Positions 20,414 to 31,348 are shown, counted from the first letter of the stretch. The stretch is DNA of 56,200 nt from Prochlorococcus marinus bv. HNLC1 (GCA_000218705.1 GL947594.1:1194120-1250319), one strand, 5' to 3'. Program-made: numbers and translations. Notes: generated by a model from the sequence alone, not told the origin.

Positions 20414-21356
20414 TTAAATTCCACTTGGTAATTTACGTGTTAAGTTTCTTAGTTTTCTTAGAGCTTTTAATTCGACTTGTCTAACTCTTTCTCTAGATAC
20501 TTCAAGCAATCTTCCAATCTCAGCTAATGTATGCCTCTCATTACCATCCAAACCAAATCTAAGTCTAAGTACATGCTGCTCTTGTTCACTTAGATGACTT
20601 AACCATTTACCTAATTGTTCTTGATGAATCTTTTGTTCAACTTTATCAAGTGGTTCTTCGTGATTAGTATCAGCGATAAGATCACCGAGAAAGCTTCTTC
20701 CATCATCTCCATTGACTGGAGCATCTAGACTACTAGTAGAAAGTGCTTGCCTAAGGACAGAATCAAGTTCTTCAACCCCTATATCCATAGCTTCTGCTAT
20801 TTCTATCCTGCTAGGCATTGCACCAAGTTTATGAGCAAGCTCTCTACTAACTTTTCTGATAGTTGCTAATCTTTCACTTAAATGAACAGGCAAACGAATT
20901 GTTCTAGATTGACAAGCAATCGCTCTCGTCATACTTTGACGAATCCACCAAAAGGCATATGTAGAGAATTTATAACCCCTGGTTGGATCAAATTTCTCCA
21001 CAGCCCTTTCTAATCCCAATGAACCCTCCTGAACAAGATCAAGTAGCTCTAAACCTTTACCTTGATATTTTTTTGCCACACTAACTACTAATCTAAGATT
21101 TGCCTTCATCATCCTTTCTTTTGCTCTTCTTCCAATTTTTATTGTTCTTTTTTGTTGTAAGGTAAATTCTTTATTTTTTTCATTAAGTTGACCATCTTCA
21201 GTAAGAATCATCATCTTCTGAACTTGGTTACCCAATTCAATTTCTTCTGCTGGAGTTAAGAAGAGGAACTCTTCCAATATTTGATAGATACCAACTTATT
21301 GGATCATTACCTCTTCTTTTTTGAGGTTCAGTTGATACTGGTATTGAAGAAACCAT
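20414..21356 (-). CDS. Group 2 sigma-70 factor (N-terminal frame break)
   Basis: RNA polymerase sigma factor of the RpoD-like, non-essential group 2. Region 2 is KANLRLVVSVAKKYQGKGLE through GYKFSTYAFWWIRQSMTRAI; region 4 is RLRFGLDGNERHTLAEIGRL with the helix-turn-helix SRERVRQVELKALRKLR. The intact frame begins at 21277, but the true start is the ATG at 21356: MVSSIPVSTEPQKRRGNDPI, then region 1.2 (SWYLSNIGRVPLLTPAEEIE). An extra base near 21258 separates the two. Restored length 313 aa. Its stop is one base from the convergent pdhA stop. Confidence 0.92.
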
Positions 21357-21495
21357 TTTTTTACCAAATTAGGTATTAAAACTTTCCTACACTTTTTCAG
21401 AAAACCACCATTTTTTAAGATCCGCTTCAGATTTGTAGTAACAATTGTTTAGTTATGTGTTTAAAACTATAAAAAACTCGACTTAATTGTCATTT

Positions 21496-23065
21496 TCAAG
21501 ACATTTGTCTCATTTTTATTTGTCTAACAATTTTTGCTAATTCTTCTCCAATTTTGGATGCACTTGAGCCTATTGAACATTGAGAGGCTGCATAAGAATG
21601 GATTAAAACATACTTCGCAAAAGATTCAGTAGAAATTTTTTTCCCATGAAGCTAATTCTAAGGCAGCCATACCTGAAACAAAACCAGACAAAAGATCACC
21701 TAAACCAGCTCTTGCAGAATCTTCATCTGTTTCATATATTTGCCAAGCAGTACCATTGGAGTCTGCAATGATACTATGAGCACCTTTGAGTAAAATACTA
21801 ATATCAAATTCTTTTGAAGCTCTTAAAGCTAATTCAATATTATTTGATTCTTTCAAGTTCGGAAATAATCTTTGAAATTCATTCATATGTGGAGTTATCC
21901 ATGTTTGAAATTTTTTATTTAAAAAGAACTTGCATCCTTCTTTTGATAAAGCTATTCGGTTCAAGGCATCTGCATCCAAAATCAAAATTCCTTCAAATTT
22001 CATTAAGTCAATAAGACATTTTTCCCAATCAAGAAGGTCTATACCAATACCTGGACCAATAACTATTGAGTCAAAACGATTAAAGTCAATCTTTTTGAAT
22101 GATTCATGCAAAAGTGAATTGCCATCTAAAGAACTTTCTAAATAACCTTCTAAGACAACTTCAGGTGCAACTTGCCAGATCGATTTAGCAATTATTTCTG
22201 GAACTAGAACCTTGACAAGACCAACACCACTTGCCAATGCTCCTTTTATTACTAAAGAGGCAGCACCAAGATATTTATTACTACCTGTTATTAGTAAAGT
22301 TCTTCCTCGATTATATTTACTAGCATTTTTAGGAGGTAAAACAAGACTTAAATTTTTTATATCTTTCCTTGAAATGCTTAAAAATTTTTTTGACTCTTTT
22401 AAAAAGTAATTTTTGCTTAGACCAATATCAATATTTTTAATTTTCCCAACATAAGGTATCGCTTCATCTTGCAATATACCTATTTTTTTAAAGCCAGTAG
22501 ACAATGTGAAATTAGATTTAATTGCACTTCTAGAAAATACTTTTCCACTATTTGGACATAAACCAGTTGGGATATCAATACTAACTATTTTGCCCATACC
22601 ACTATCAAATTTTTTATTAAACATTTTGATTATTTGTTTATCTACAGCTTTTTTTTGATTATTCCCAAGAATTGCATCAATCCATAATTCACAATTAAGA
22701 GGATCTGGAAGATTATCTAATTTTCGAACTCCAATAGAGGTAATATAATTAAGTTGCTCCAAGGTTAACTTTTTTCTTACAGGGAAAGGGCACCAAAAGG
22801 TAACATTATACCCTTTCAAGAATAATTCTCTGGCAACTACGGCTCCATCGCCTCCATTATGTCCAGGCCCAATAAAAACAATTACTCCATTTTTTATAAG
22901 ATCTTTTCTTTTAAGAAGCCACTGACTTAATCTCAAACCAACTTTTTCCATAAGTGATTCAACAGGCATCCCTCTAGAAAAAGCACTTCTCTCAATTTCT
23001 ATCATTTGTTTTGAATAGACAATTAAATGCTCTGAATCTAAATTTGGCCAATTAATTTCATTCAT
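21496..23065 (-). CDS. Bifunctional NAD(P)H-hydrate epimerase/dehydratase (3' frame break)
   Basis: Repairs hydrated NADH/NADPH. The N-terminal YjeF-type epimerase domain has IGPGHNGGDGAVVAREL; the C-terminal ribokinase-like dehydratase has GRTLLITGSNKYLGAASLVI, IGPGIGID and GLGDLLSGFVSGMAALEL. I choose the ATG at 23065 (MNEINWPNLD) over an upstream in-frame start. The frame ends early at 21626 in a run of seven T (21636-21642); removing one gives WEKISTESFAKYVLIHSYAA and a stop at 21496-21498. Restored length 522 aa. Divergent from mnmA. Confidence 0.9.
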
Positions 23066-23112
23066 AATAAATTTATAGATAAAAATCAAACTGATTAAAC
23101 AGACTTAGATTA

Positions 23113-24266
23113 ATGACTAAATCTATTAAAGAAAAAAAGTTAGAAAACTATTCTTCTATTAATAGTAAATCCAAACAACAAAAAAAAATTGTTGTTGGAC
23201 TTTCAGGAGGCGTTGATAGTTCACTATCAGCAGCACTATTAATTGAAGAAGGATGGTCTGTAGAAGGTCTTACATTATGGTTAATGAAAGGACAAGGCTC
23301 CTGTTGTTCGGAGGGGTTAATAGATGCAGCAGGACTGTGCGAGGATTTAGGTATTAGTCACCATATAATTGACTCAAGAAATTTATTTGCAGAAAAAGTA
23401 ATAGAAAAAACGACCCAAGGATATGAGCTTGGCATCACTCCTCTTCCTTGTTCGATGTGTAATAAAAATGTGAAATTTGAAGAAATGCTTAATTGGGCCA
23501 AAGAGCAAAAAGTTTTTACTTATATTGCTACTGGACATTATGCACAAATAAAAAGAATAGAAGATATAAAAATAAACTTATCAAAAAATTATAAATATAA
23601 TGATTACTTACTACTTAGAGGTGTTGATACAAATAAAGATCAAAGTTATTTTCTCTATAGTCTTTCACAAGAGGTACTAAGCAGATTAGTATTACCACTT
23701 GGAAAATTAAAAAAAGAGGAGACACGAGAAGAAGCTTCCAGACTGGGATTAAGAACTGCGCAAAAACCAGAAAGTCAAGATTTATGCCTAGTTGAGCATT
23801 ATGGATCAATGAGTAAGTTTATCGATCATCATATACCTGAGAAAAATGGGCAAATAAAACATATTAATGGAGAAGTATTAGGGTCACATAATGGAATTCA
23901 ACATTATACTGTTGGTCAACGAAAAGGTATTGGAATCTCTTGGAGAGAACCTCTTTATGTTAAAAAACTAGATTATAAAAATAATTTAGTTTACGTAGCC
24001 AGCATTAAAGATTTATTAGAAAGAAAGGCAATCATAAAAGATCTTAATTGGGTATCAATAAAGGAGCCAAATGAAGAGATAGAAGTTAGTGCTCAAATTA
24101 GATATAGAAGTAAACCAGTCAAAGGCAGACTGATTCCAATAAAGACCGATAATATATTACTAACTTTAAATTAATTTTTAATGATGACCAAAGTTCAATA
24201 ACTCCTGGCCAAGCAGCTGTTTTTTATCAAGATGAAATTCTTTTAGGGGGAGGAATAATTACTTAA
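23113..24266 (+). CDS. mnmA: MnmA, tRNA 2-thiouridylase (3' frame break)
   Basis: Thiolates U34 of tRNA-Lys, tRNA-Glu and tRNA-Gln. The ATP-binding P-loop [15 protein letters not shown] is near the N-terminus. Catalytic cysteines lie in [11 protein letters not shown] and in KPESQDLC; the [10 protein letters not shown] block is also present. The frame stops at 24174 after NILLTLN; one A missing near 24168-24170 restores [20 protein letters not shown] and ends at 24266, 384 aa. The restored 3' end overlaps the convergent lnt end by 24 bases. Confidence 0.93.
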
Positions 24267-25750
24267 TGTCTTCAAAAAATTTATATAAATTGAGAGAAAA
24301 ATAAAAGTTATTATTAACGGCCATATCCCATAGTGAGTATAAAAAGTTTTTTTATTTAATAAATTAGTATAAACAACTTCATTATCTTCTTTATTTGACT
24401 CCATTAATTTATCTATCCGGCCATCATTTCTAATTAAACCTGAAGGTCCAGTATTTGAAGCAATAACTGTATCAATATTATTTTCTATACTTCTCATTCT
24501 TACTAGAGAAAGATATTGATTAAAGATTCTTGATGGATAAGGATCTAAATTTGCAATTGCCAAAATAAATTTAGAACCATCTTGAACCGCATTTTGAATC
24601 TTTAAACCATCAGTTATTTCGTAACAAATAATTGCTGCAAAAGGAGGTGAATTCTCCCATTCAAAATATCTTTTTTGATTACCAGGTTCTATTCCTCCCA
24701 ATGAAGATAAATTTAAAAACTTACGAAAAATTATTGGAATTTTTTCTCCCAAAGGAACAAGTCTATACTTATCTACAAAATTAGAATAAAACTTATCACC
24801 CTTTTTATAAGCTAGTAGTGAATTTCTTATGCTATTTTTTTCTATTCTAAAACCACCAATCAAGGTATTAATTTTACTTGGCTCTTGAAAATAAAAATTT
24901 GTTTTTAAAGTACCTTCTGGAACGACAAGTAGTTGTGCATCCCTAGATAAGGCTTTATTTTGTTCAAGAAGAATTTGATGAGTAGTTTTTTGATTATTTT
25001 GAAATAATTTTTCCCTTGTCGGTATATTTGTTTGCCATATAGCTATTGGATATAAAGAATTACGAAAATTATCAGGTTGAATTAAATAGCCTCCAATCAA
25101 GTGCAAACAGAAAATACTTACAATACCTACAAAAAATACTTTATTGAAATTTAATTTTCTTTTCCATCTTTCAAAAATAAGAAAAATCCAAAATCCTAAA
25201 AAAATAACAATAAAACAAACCCCTGGGGAACCAATTAATCTTGCTAGACCAGCAAGATATAAATCACCAGGGATTAAACTTTCACCAATACCAATCCAAA
25301 AAAAAGAAGTTTGAGATAGAATACTTCACCAAATGCCCACAACAATGATATTAAAGTAACTCTCATAAAAACAAAACTGTCTTTTTGAGAGAAAATATCA
25401 TTTTTAGAAATTATCTTACTTCCAACTAAACCCCATAAAATCACACAAAAGCCACCTAATAATGAGCAAAAAATCAAAATAATATTTGAGATTAAGATAC
25501 TTGTAATCCAAGAGAAGCCAAGCCAAGTTAATGGGTGAAGATAGAGAAGCCAATAATGACTTATTAAGATTAAAGAAAAGCCCCACAAAAAATTTGAATA
25601 TTTCCTATCAAATCCACTCCATAATATAGATAATGATATTGGCATAAAAATTATCCACAAATAGGAGGAAATTGAAATTCCTCCCAATATTCCTCCAGCG
25701 ACAGGAGTTATATACTTTAAGAATTTATTAGTTTTAAATAATTTGAACAA
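24243..25750 (-). CDS. lnt: Lnt, apolipoprotein N-acyltransferase (frame broken)
   Basis: Adds the third acyl chain to lipoproteins in the inner membrane. N-terminal hydrophobic region with several helices ([18 protein letters not shown] and onward), then a nitrilase-like domain with the Glu-Lys-Cys triad: PEGTLKT, PLGEKIP and AIICYEI. Two open segments (25274-25750 and up to 24243) join when one T is restored near 25316-25322, giving [20 protein letters not shown] and an uninterrupted frame into [10 protein letters not shown]. Restored length 502 aa. TTG start; no ATG upstream in frame. Confidence 0.88.
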
Positions 25751-25833
25751 AATTAAAATCTTAATAAATTTATTAAAAATTAATCTAAGTGTACCTCTAT
25801 CTGCGAGAATATTATTAGATAACTAATACATAA

Positions 25834-26403
25834 GTGAAAGAAGTATTTCTTAGTTTTGCAGTTTTTTTATTTTGCATTTCGGTAACAATTTATAGTCAAT
25901 TTAATTCTCCTAAGCCGGTTAATGCCGCACAAAATGAATTAATCAGTAATACTGAAATTAGTTTAAATAAATCCACAGTTAAAAAAGTGAATTTATTTGA
26001 ATTAGACCCTTCAGATCCAAACCCAACACTTTTTGCCATGGCAGACGAATCATCAGAAAATTTAAACACAAGAACTACAGAAACTGGTTTAGTAATTGAA
26101 GATAAAGTTATAGGAGATGGAGATGAGGCAGTCTCTGGTAAAACGGTGACTGTTAATTACACTGGTACTCTTGTAAATGGAGATCAATTCGACAGCAGTA
26201 TAGGAAGAGCTCCATTTAGTTTTCCTTTAGGCGCTGGGAGAGTTATTAAAGGATGGGATGAAGGAGTGGCAGGAATGAAGGTTGGAGGAAAAAGAATTTT
26301 AACAATCCCTCCAGAATTGGGCTATGGCTCTAGAGGTGCTGGTAATGTGATACCCGCAAACGCAACATTAATTTTTGAGGTAGATTTATTAAAAGTTAAT
26401 TAA
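25834..26403 (+). CDS. FKBP-type peptidyl-prolyl isomerase, exported
   Basis: 189 aa. Residues 3-22 (EVFLSFAVFLFCISVTIYSQ) are a signal peptide or membrane anchor, so it acts in the periplasm or thylakoid lumen. A linker of about 60 residues precedes one FKBP domain (about 90-189) with VTVNYTGTLVNGDQFDSS, FPLGAGRVIKGWDEGVAGMK and IPPELGYGSRGAGNVIP. GTG start. A weak AT-rich hairpin follows the stop at 26409-26424. Confidence 0.93.
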   Translation: MKEVFLSFAVFLFCISVTIYSQFNSPKPVNAAQNELISNTEISLNKSTVKKVNLFELDPSDPNPTLFAMADESSENLNTRTTETGLVIEDKVIGDGDEAVSGKTVTVNYTGTLVNGDQFDSSIGRAPFSFPLGAGRVIKGWDEGVAGMKVGGKRILTIPPELGYGSRGAGNVIPANATLIFEVDLLKVN

Positions 26404-26480
26404 TAAAATTAGAAAATATTCTAAGACTTTTCAAGTTGGTAGATGTATAACTAAAATAATAATAAATACATTTAAAAGAA

Positions 26481-26954
26481 ATGCTTAGCAAAGTATTAAC
26501 TTCAATTTTCAAGAAAACATCAATGATGAAGGTTTATGCCCATTGTGATGGTCCATGTGGAGTTTATGATCCAGCCTCAACAAGAGTAGCTGCAGAGGCT
26601 GTGTTATCAATGACAAAAAAATTAATCGATTTAACACCTCCCTCAAGTACAAATTCTGAAGAATGGTCCGCATACAATAATACTTTCTCAAGATATGTAG
26701 CTATTAAGGAAGATCAAGCAAAAGAGACAAAGAAAGAAATTCTTATTTTATGGACAGATTATTTTAAGCCTATACACCTAGAAACTTATCCTGATTTGCA
26801 TGATACTATTTGGAAAGCTACAAAATTATGTAGTGCATGCAAAGTAAATATTGATCAAGCTCAAGCTGAGGAACTTATGAATTACGTAGAAAAAATACAT
26901 AATATATTCTGGCAAACGAAGGGAAGAAGTGATTCTTTTATAAAAGCTAGTTAG
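26481..26954 (+). CDS. sodN: Nickel superoxide dismutase
   Basis: Removes superoxide with a nickel centre, replacing iron/manganese SOD in marine picocyanobacteria. The nickel hook HCDGPCGVYDP starts at residue 21: after removal of the 20-residue propeptide, His21 supplies the amino-terminal ligand and Cys22 and Cys26 the thiolates. The remainder is a helical bundle. 157 aa is full length. Followed by the maturation protease sodX and the convergent nickel transporter, a complete nickel-SOD module. Confidence 0.97.
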   Translation: MLSKVLTSIFKKTSMMKVYAHCDGPCGVYDPASTRVAAEAVLSMTKKLIDLTPPSSTNSEEWSAYNNTFSRYVAIKEDQAKETKKEILILWTDYFKPIHLETYPDLHDTIWKATKLCSACKVNIDQAQAEELMNYVEKIHNIFWQTKGRSDSFIKAS

Positions 26955-26992
26955 TAAACCTGTCTATTAGTATTAAATTTTCTGATTTATTT

Positions 26993-27026
26993 CTATTGCT
27001 GTTTTTCAAGAGAAAAACAGCAATAG
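26993..27026 (+). repeat. Perfect 15-bp inverted repeat across the sodX start
   Basis: Left arm CTATTGCTGTTTTTC (26993-27007), loop AAGA, right arm GAAAAACAGCAATAG (27012-27026). As RNA it forms an uninterrupted 15-bp hairpin that buries the only usable sodX start codon, the TTG at 26996. It could limit sodX translation or partly stop transcription between sodN and sodX. It could also be a snap-back template switch or amplification artefact. A perfect stem this long is not expected by chance here. Confidence 0.85.
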
Positions 27027-27340
27027 TTTCTGGTATTTCAATGGAACCAATATTGGAAAGTGGTGATATTGTTTTTTATAAAGATGTTATCGATAGATCA
27101 TCCATTTCAATAGGAGATATTGTCATATTTAATCATCCGACAAAAAATATTAAATTAATTAAAAAGATTTCGTCAATTAAAGGAGAGGGATTGGAAGTCT
27201 CCGGTGAAAATACTAACTTTAGTGATGATAGTAATTACTTTGGTTTGATTAATAAAAATTCTGTTGTGGGTATAGTCACCTCAAGGATTTCAAAGAAATC
27301 AATGAATAATCTTAAATTTATTTTTAACCTAAAACAATAA
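26996..27340 (+). CDS. sodX: SodX, nickel-SOD maturation protease
   Basis: Signal-peptidase-like (S26) serine/lysine protease thought to remove the SodN propeptide. The catalytic serine is in VSGISMEPIL (Ser15); the general-base lysine is probably in NIKLIKKISS. 114 aa from a TTG start, which lies inside a 15-bp hairpin; no ATG or GTG is available, as the frame is closed by TAG at 26948-26950. 41 bases after sodN, same strand, so likely co-transcribed. The coding end overlaps the restored end of the convergent nickel transporter. Confidence 0.88.
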   Translation: MLFFKRKTAIVSGISMEPILESGDIVFYKDVIDRSSISIGDIVIFNHPTKNIKLIKKISSIKGEGLEVSGENTNFSDDSNYFGLINKNSVVGIVTSRISKKSMNNLKFIFNLKQ

Positions 27341-28078
27341 GTGTACTTTTTTGTATCCAAAATAGTCCTACGGAGAAAGAAATTCCTCCTGCAAAAGCTA
27401 TTAAACTTTTAAGTTGATTTTACCAAACTTTAGAGTCGAAATAGAAATTAAATAAGTAAATAAGCTCATAATTACCAATGAACCAATTAAATATGAAAAT
27501 AAATATAAAATTGCTCCTTGTATATCAGGAATTGTAATAACAAATATTAATGGTACTAAATGTGATCCTCCAGCAATTCCATGAAGAAGACCTAATCCTG
27601 TTAAAGCATGAGCATTTTTATTATGTAGATTTTTATTTTGATGATAATGATAATGTTTGTGAGTAATTCCATTATTATGTTCATGCTGATGAGAGTGGAT
27701 TCCAAAATTTCTGGAATTTCTTATTGCAATTACGCCGATAATTAATAAAGATATACCTACGAAGAATTCTGCAAAGCTTGAAAATCTTTCTAATGGAATT
27801 ATGTCTCTTATGAAAATTGCAAGTATTGAAAGGATAATAATTCCCGATGAATGTCCTATACCCCAAGACAAGCCATTCTTTAATGCAGACTTTGGGTTTG
27901 TAATTGAAGATGGAGCCATTGCTACAAGGTGATCTGCTCCACTTACTACATGGATTATGCCCGCAGATAATCCCATTGGTATTGCATATTTTGATGATGA
28001 AAATAAATTAATATGATCGCCATTACTACTTAAATGATTTATCCCAGCGAATAAATCTTGGGAAATTATATGCAGCAT
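27324..28078 (-). CDS. Putative nickel transporter of the Ni-SOD locus (3' frame break)
   Basis: Membrane protein with about six helices. HVVSGADHLVAMAP and GHSSGIIIL resemble the metal-selecting motifs of nickel/cobalt permeases, and a central loop is His-rich (HSHQHEHNNGITHKHYHYHQ). Position beside sodN/sodX fits the SodT-type nickel uptake role proposed for this locus; that function is inference. The frame ends FGKINLKV at 27401, but one A missing at 27407-27410 restores LKSLIAFAGGISFSVGLFWI and a stop at 27324-27326, 251 aa. Confidence 0.75.
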
Positions 28079-28136
28079 AAATTTATATCAACAACTATTG
28101 ATTATAAAATCCAATACGCATAATACGTGTACTTTA

Positions 28137-29025
28137 TTAAACAGGTTTAAGTAATGTTTTAAAAGAATTTTCAATATCTTTTTCTTTCATAAATCTTTCT
28201 CCAATTAAAACTCCTTTAATCCCATGATTCTTAAGCATTATTAGGTCTTTATTATTATGTATTCCTGATTCGCTTATAAAGACAGTATTTTTTTTAATTA
28301 CATCATTTGATAAATTATCCATTAAAGTGAGTTGTAACTTCTAAATCAGTACTAAATGTTTTTAAATCTCTATTGTTTATACCTATAAGATTAAAACAAT
28401 TTAATTTAATAATTCTTTGAAGCTCTGATTTATCATGAACCTCAACCAAAACATCCAGATTTAATTTATCAGCAATCTTTTTTAAATAAATTAAATCAGC
28501 ATTTGTAAGAATAGCTGCTATAAATAAAACTGCATCAGCGCCTGAGCACCTTGCTTTATAGATTTGATATGCAGATATAATGAAATCTTTGCAAAGTAAT
28601 GGAAGTTTAGTTGCCTCTCTAACAGTTGATAATATTTCGAAGCCACCTTTAAAAAACTTTTTATCAGTTAAGACAGATATACAGCTAGCACCTGATTTCT
28701 CATAAATTGAAGCTATTTGAGAAGGATTAAAATCTTCTCTTATAACTCCTTTACTAGGACTTGCTTTTTTAATTTCCGCAATTACTGCCGGCTGATTCTT
28801 GGAGTGAATTATCTCATCAGTAAAATTTTTAGTTTGAGGTAAACCTTCTATTTTTTTTATTAAATTTTCAAGAGGAACTGATTTTTTAAAATTTGAAATT
28901 TCAATATCTTTATGCCAAATAATTTCTTCTAGGATATTTCTTGCCTTTGAATCTTTATGAGGAATTGCATATTCTAAGTTTTCAACTCTAATTTTTGGAT
29001 TTGGTGGTTTTCTTCTAATTTCCAT
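28137..29025 (-). CDS. trpC: TrpC, indole-3-glycerol phosphate synthase (frame broken)
   Basis: Closes the indole ring in tryptophan synthesis. A TIM barrel with [58 protein letters not shown] and, in the C-terminal fragment, VFISESGI and GVLIGERFM. The two open segments overlap at 28315-28322: one extra base in the A run 28324-28326 produces THFNG-stop where [11 protein letters not shown] is expected. Restored length 295 aa. Twelve bases separate it from lpdA upstream on the same strand. Confidence 0.94.
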
Positions 29026-29037
29026 TTAAAAAAATAA

Positions 29038-30477
29038 CTATTTAATTTGAGCTGCTGCTTGCTTATATGCTACTTCAACTACTTCACTTAAAGTGGGATG
29101 CGTATGAATTTCTGTAGCTAATTGGGTAACATCTTGATTTCTCGCTATTGCATTAGCAACTTCTTGAATAAGATCAGCAGCATGTAGACCAAAAATATGT
29201 GCTCCTAAAACTTTCCCAGAGTCTTTATTAAAAATTAATTTCAACATCCCATCACTTTCAAGCTCTGCTAGAGCTTTAGAATTAGCTTTAAAATAACTTT
29301 TAACAATTCCTAAACTAAAATTATCTTTTTTAGATATTTCCTTAGCATCATTCTCAGATAAACCAACAGAGCTTATTTCAGGATGAGTGAATGTTGCAGC
29401 AGGTATAGTTTTATAGTTAATTTCTTTTGAATTACCACAAATATTTTCAACAGCAATAACACCTTGAGCAGCAGCAGTATGAGCCAACATAAGTTTTCCA
29501 GTTACATCTCCAACAGCATAAACATTTGGAATTATTTTTTTATCGTTTATTACTCTCATCTGGTCATTAATCGTAATAAAACCTCTACTAGTTTCTATAC
29601 CAACTGATCCAAGATTTAAACCTTTACTGTTCGGGATCCTCCCAGTAGCGACTAAAACAGCATCAACTTCTAAATTTTCAGTAATTTTTTTTGTTGTAGC
29701 ATCTGTTAGTTCAATATTAACTGGACATCCTGGAGTGATTTTTGTTGCAAAAACATTTGATTTTGTCTCAATATCTCTTGATTGTATTAATGTTTTTTTG
29801 GCAATTTTTGTAATATCAGGATCGAATGTAGGCATAATATTTTCCAACGCCTCGATCATCGTAACTTCACAACCTAAGGCTGTATAAACATCTGCAAACT
29901 CAAGACCAATATAACCACTGCCAATGATTGCGATCCATCTTGGAAGCCATTCAAGTTTGACTGCTTCGTCACTTGTAAAAACAGTCCTCCCATCACATAA
30001 AATTCCTTTGGGGACGAAAGGAGATGAACCTGTTGCAATAATTATATCTTTACATGAAAAAATCTGATCAATACCATTTTTATCCCTAACACCAACTTTT
30101 TGATGTTGTTCAATGCGGCCAAAACCCCTAATTATTTGAACTCCAACTCTAGTTAAGGTTTTAGTCAGATTTTCTCTTATATTAAGTACTAAATTATTAG
30201 CATGATCTGAGATTTTAGCTCTTTCAAATCTAACGGGAGAAGTATGTATTCCAAATTTTGATAAGTGATCATAATTTGCAATCTCTCTAACTTTTCCACT
30301 TGCTGCTAAAAGAGCTTTAGAAGGAACACATCCTCTATTGACACAAGTACCACCCATTTCAGCAGTTTCTACAATAGCAACCCTTAATCCTTTTTCAGCA
30401 GCATGTTTAGCAGCATCAAAGCCACCATAGCCAGCACCTATAACGATTAAATCAAAGTCAAATTTAGATTCAGTCAC
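29038..30477 (-). CDS. lpdA: Dihydrolipoamide dehydrogenase (E3)
   Basis: FAD-dependent E3 component shared by 2-oxo acid dehydrogenase and glycine cleavage complexes. FAD site VIGAGYGGFDAAKHAAEKG; redox disulfide in GGTCVNRGCVPSK; NAD site IIGSGYIGLEFADVYTALGC; second FAD block YAVGDVTGKLMLAHTA; C-terminal active-site HTHPTLSEV. 479 aa, intact. Its ATG overlaps the end of the upstream RNA methyltransferase gene by eight bases. Confidence 0.96.
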   Translation of the reverse strand: MTESKFDFDLIVIGAGYGGFDAAKHAAEKGLRVAIVETAEMGGTCVNRGCVPSKALLAASGKVREIANYDHLSKFGIHTSPVRFERAKISDHANNLVLNIRENLTKTLTRVGVQIIRGFGRIEQHQKVGVRDKNGIDQIFSCKDIIIATGSSPFVPKGILCDGRTVFTSDEAVKLEWLPRWIAIIGSGYIGLEFADVYTALGCEVTMIEALENIMPTFDPDITKIAKKTLIQSRDIETKSNVFATKITPGCPVNIELTDATTKKITENLEVDAVLVATGRIPNSKGLNLGSVGIETSRGFITINDQMRVINDKKIIPNVYAVGDVTGKLMLAHTAAAQGVIAVENICGNSKEINYKTIPAATFTHPEISSVGLSENDAKEISKKDNFSLGIVKSYFKANSKALAELESDGMLKLIFNKDSGKVLGAHIFGLHAADLIQEVANAIARNQDVTQLATEIHTHPTLSEVVEVAYKQAAAQIK

Positions 30478-31348
30478 TTTTATTTTCTGAAAATGAAGTT
30501 AATATAAGCCTTTTTCGCTCCAGTAATAATGGAACTGCTACACAGGCTACATTTAATGATTCTACAAGCTCACTATGCGGAATAGTTATTGTTTCTGTAA
30601 AAGTTTCTTGAATTTTATTATGAATACCAGAGCCTTCATTACCTAGAATTAATGCTGTTGGTTTCAACCAATCATATTCCCAATAAGGTTTAGGACATTT
30701 CTTAGAAAATTTATTATTTCCAATTGCTAAAACGATTTGAAATCCTTTTTTTGAAATAACTTTTAAAGAATCTAATAGTTCATCGTAAATTTCTTCTTCA
30801 TTTCCTTCAATTCTATGGAAAGGAAGATGAAAGATAGAACCACATGATGATCTTATGACTTTTTGATTAAATGGACTAGCTCCACCTCCTAACAAAACTT
30901 TATTAACCCCAGCAGCTAATGCTGTCCTGAAAAGATTTCCTAAATTTCCAGGATCTTGAATTCTATCTAGGACAAGTATGAAATCATCCTCTTTATCAAA
31001 AGTACATGCCTTAAAAGCAGATTTTTGAACTATCGCGGCAACTCCATCTGGATTTTTAGTTGAAACTGCAGATCTTAATGATTCTTTGGAAACTTCTGAA
31101 ATGATTTCCAAATCTAAATGATTAATTAAATAATTATTGTTTATAAGCCATTCTTCAGTCGCAATAATTTTTGAAGGATTAATTCTTAATTTTAAAAATT
31201 CTTCAATTAAATGAGTACCTTCTATACAAAAATATCCCTTTTCTTTTGCAGATAAATTATCTTTAAAAGATCTAAACCTTTTAATTAAAGGATTATTTTT
31301 ACTTGTTATGACAAAATTTTTACTTTCTATGATGTATTTCTGAGAGAA
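30470..31348 (-). CDS. TrmH/SpoU family RNA 2'-O-methyltransferase, start unresolved
   Basis: SAM-dependent ribose methyltransferase with the SPOUT knot: LVLDRIQDPGNLGNLFRTAL, ILGNEGSGIHNKI and IPHSELVESLNVACVAVPLL. A standard start appears only at TTG 31111, which would remove the N-terminal substrate domain. The same frame stays open to 31348 and encodes family-like sequence (TSKNNPLIKRFRSFKDNLSA; YFCIEGTHLIEEFLKL). An ATG at 31358 in another frame would join with one base removed from GAAATAC, so a small insertion near 31335-31340 is likely. Exact rRNA or tRNA target unknown. Confidence 0.8.
   Translation of the reverse strand, partial: FSQKYIIESKNFVITSKNNPLIKRFRSFKDNLSAKEKGYFCIEGTHLIEEFLKLRINPSKIIATEEWLINNNYLINHLDLEIISEVSKESLRSAVSTKNPDGVAAIVQKSAFKACTFDKEDDFILVLDRIQDPGNLGNLFRTALAAGVNKVLLGGGASPFNQKVIRSSCGSIFHLPFHRIEGNEEEIYDELLDSLKVISKKGFQIVLAIGNNKFSKKCPKPYWEYDWLKPTALILGNEGSGIHNKIQETFTETITIPHSELVESLNVACVAVPLLLERKRLILTSFSENKSD

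Noticed and set aside
26409..26424. Hairpin TTAGAA-AATA-TTCTAA after the FKBP gene as terminator
   Set aside because: Only six weak pairs, mostly A-T, with no clean T run; not enough to call.
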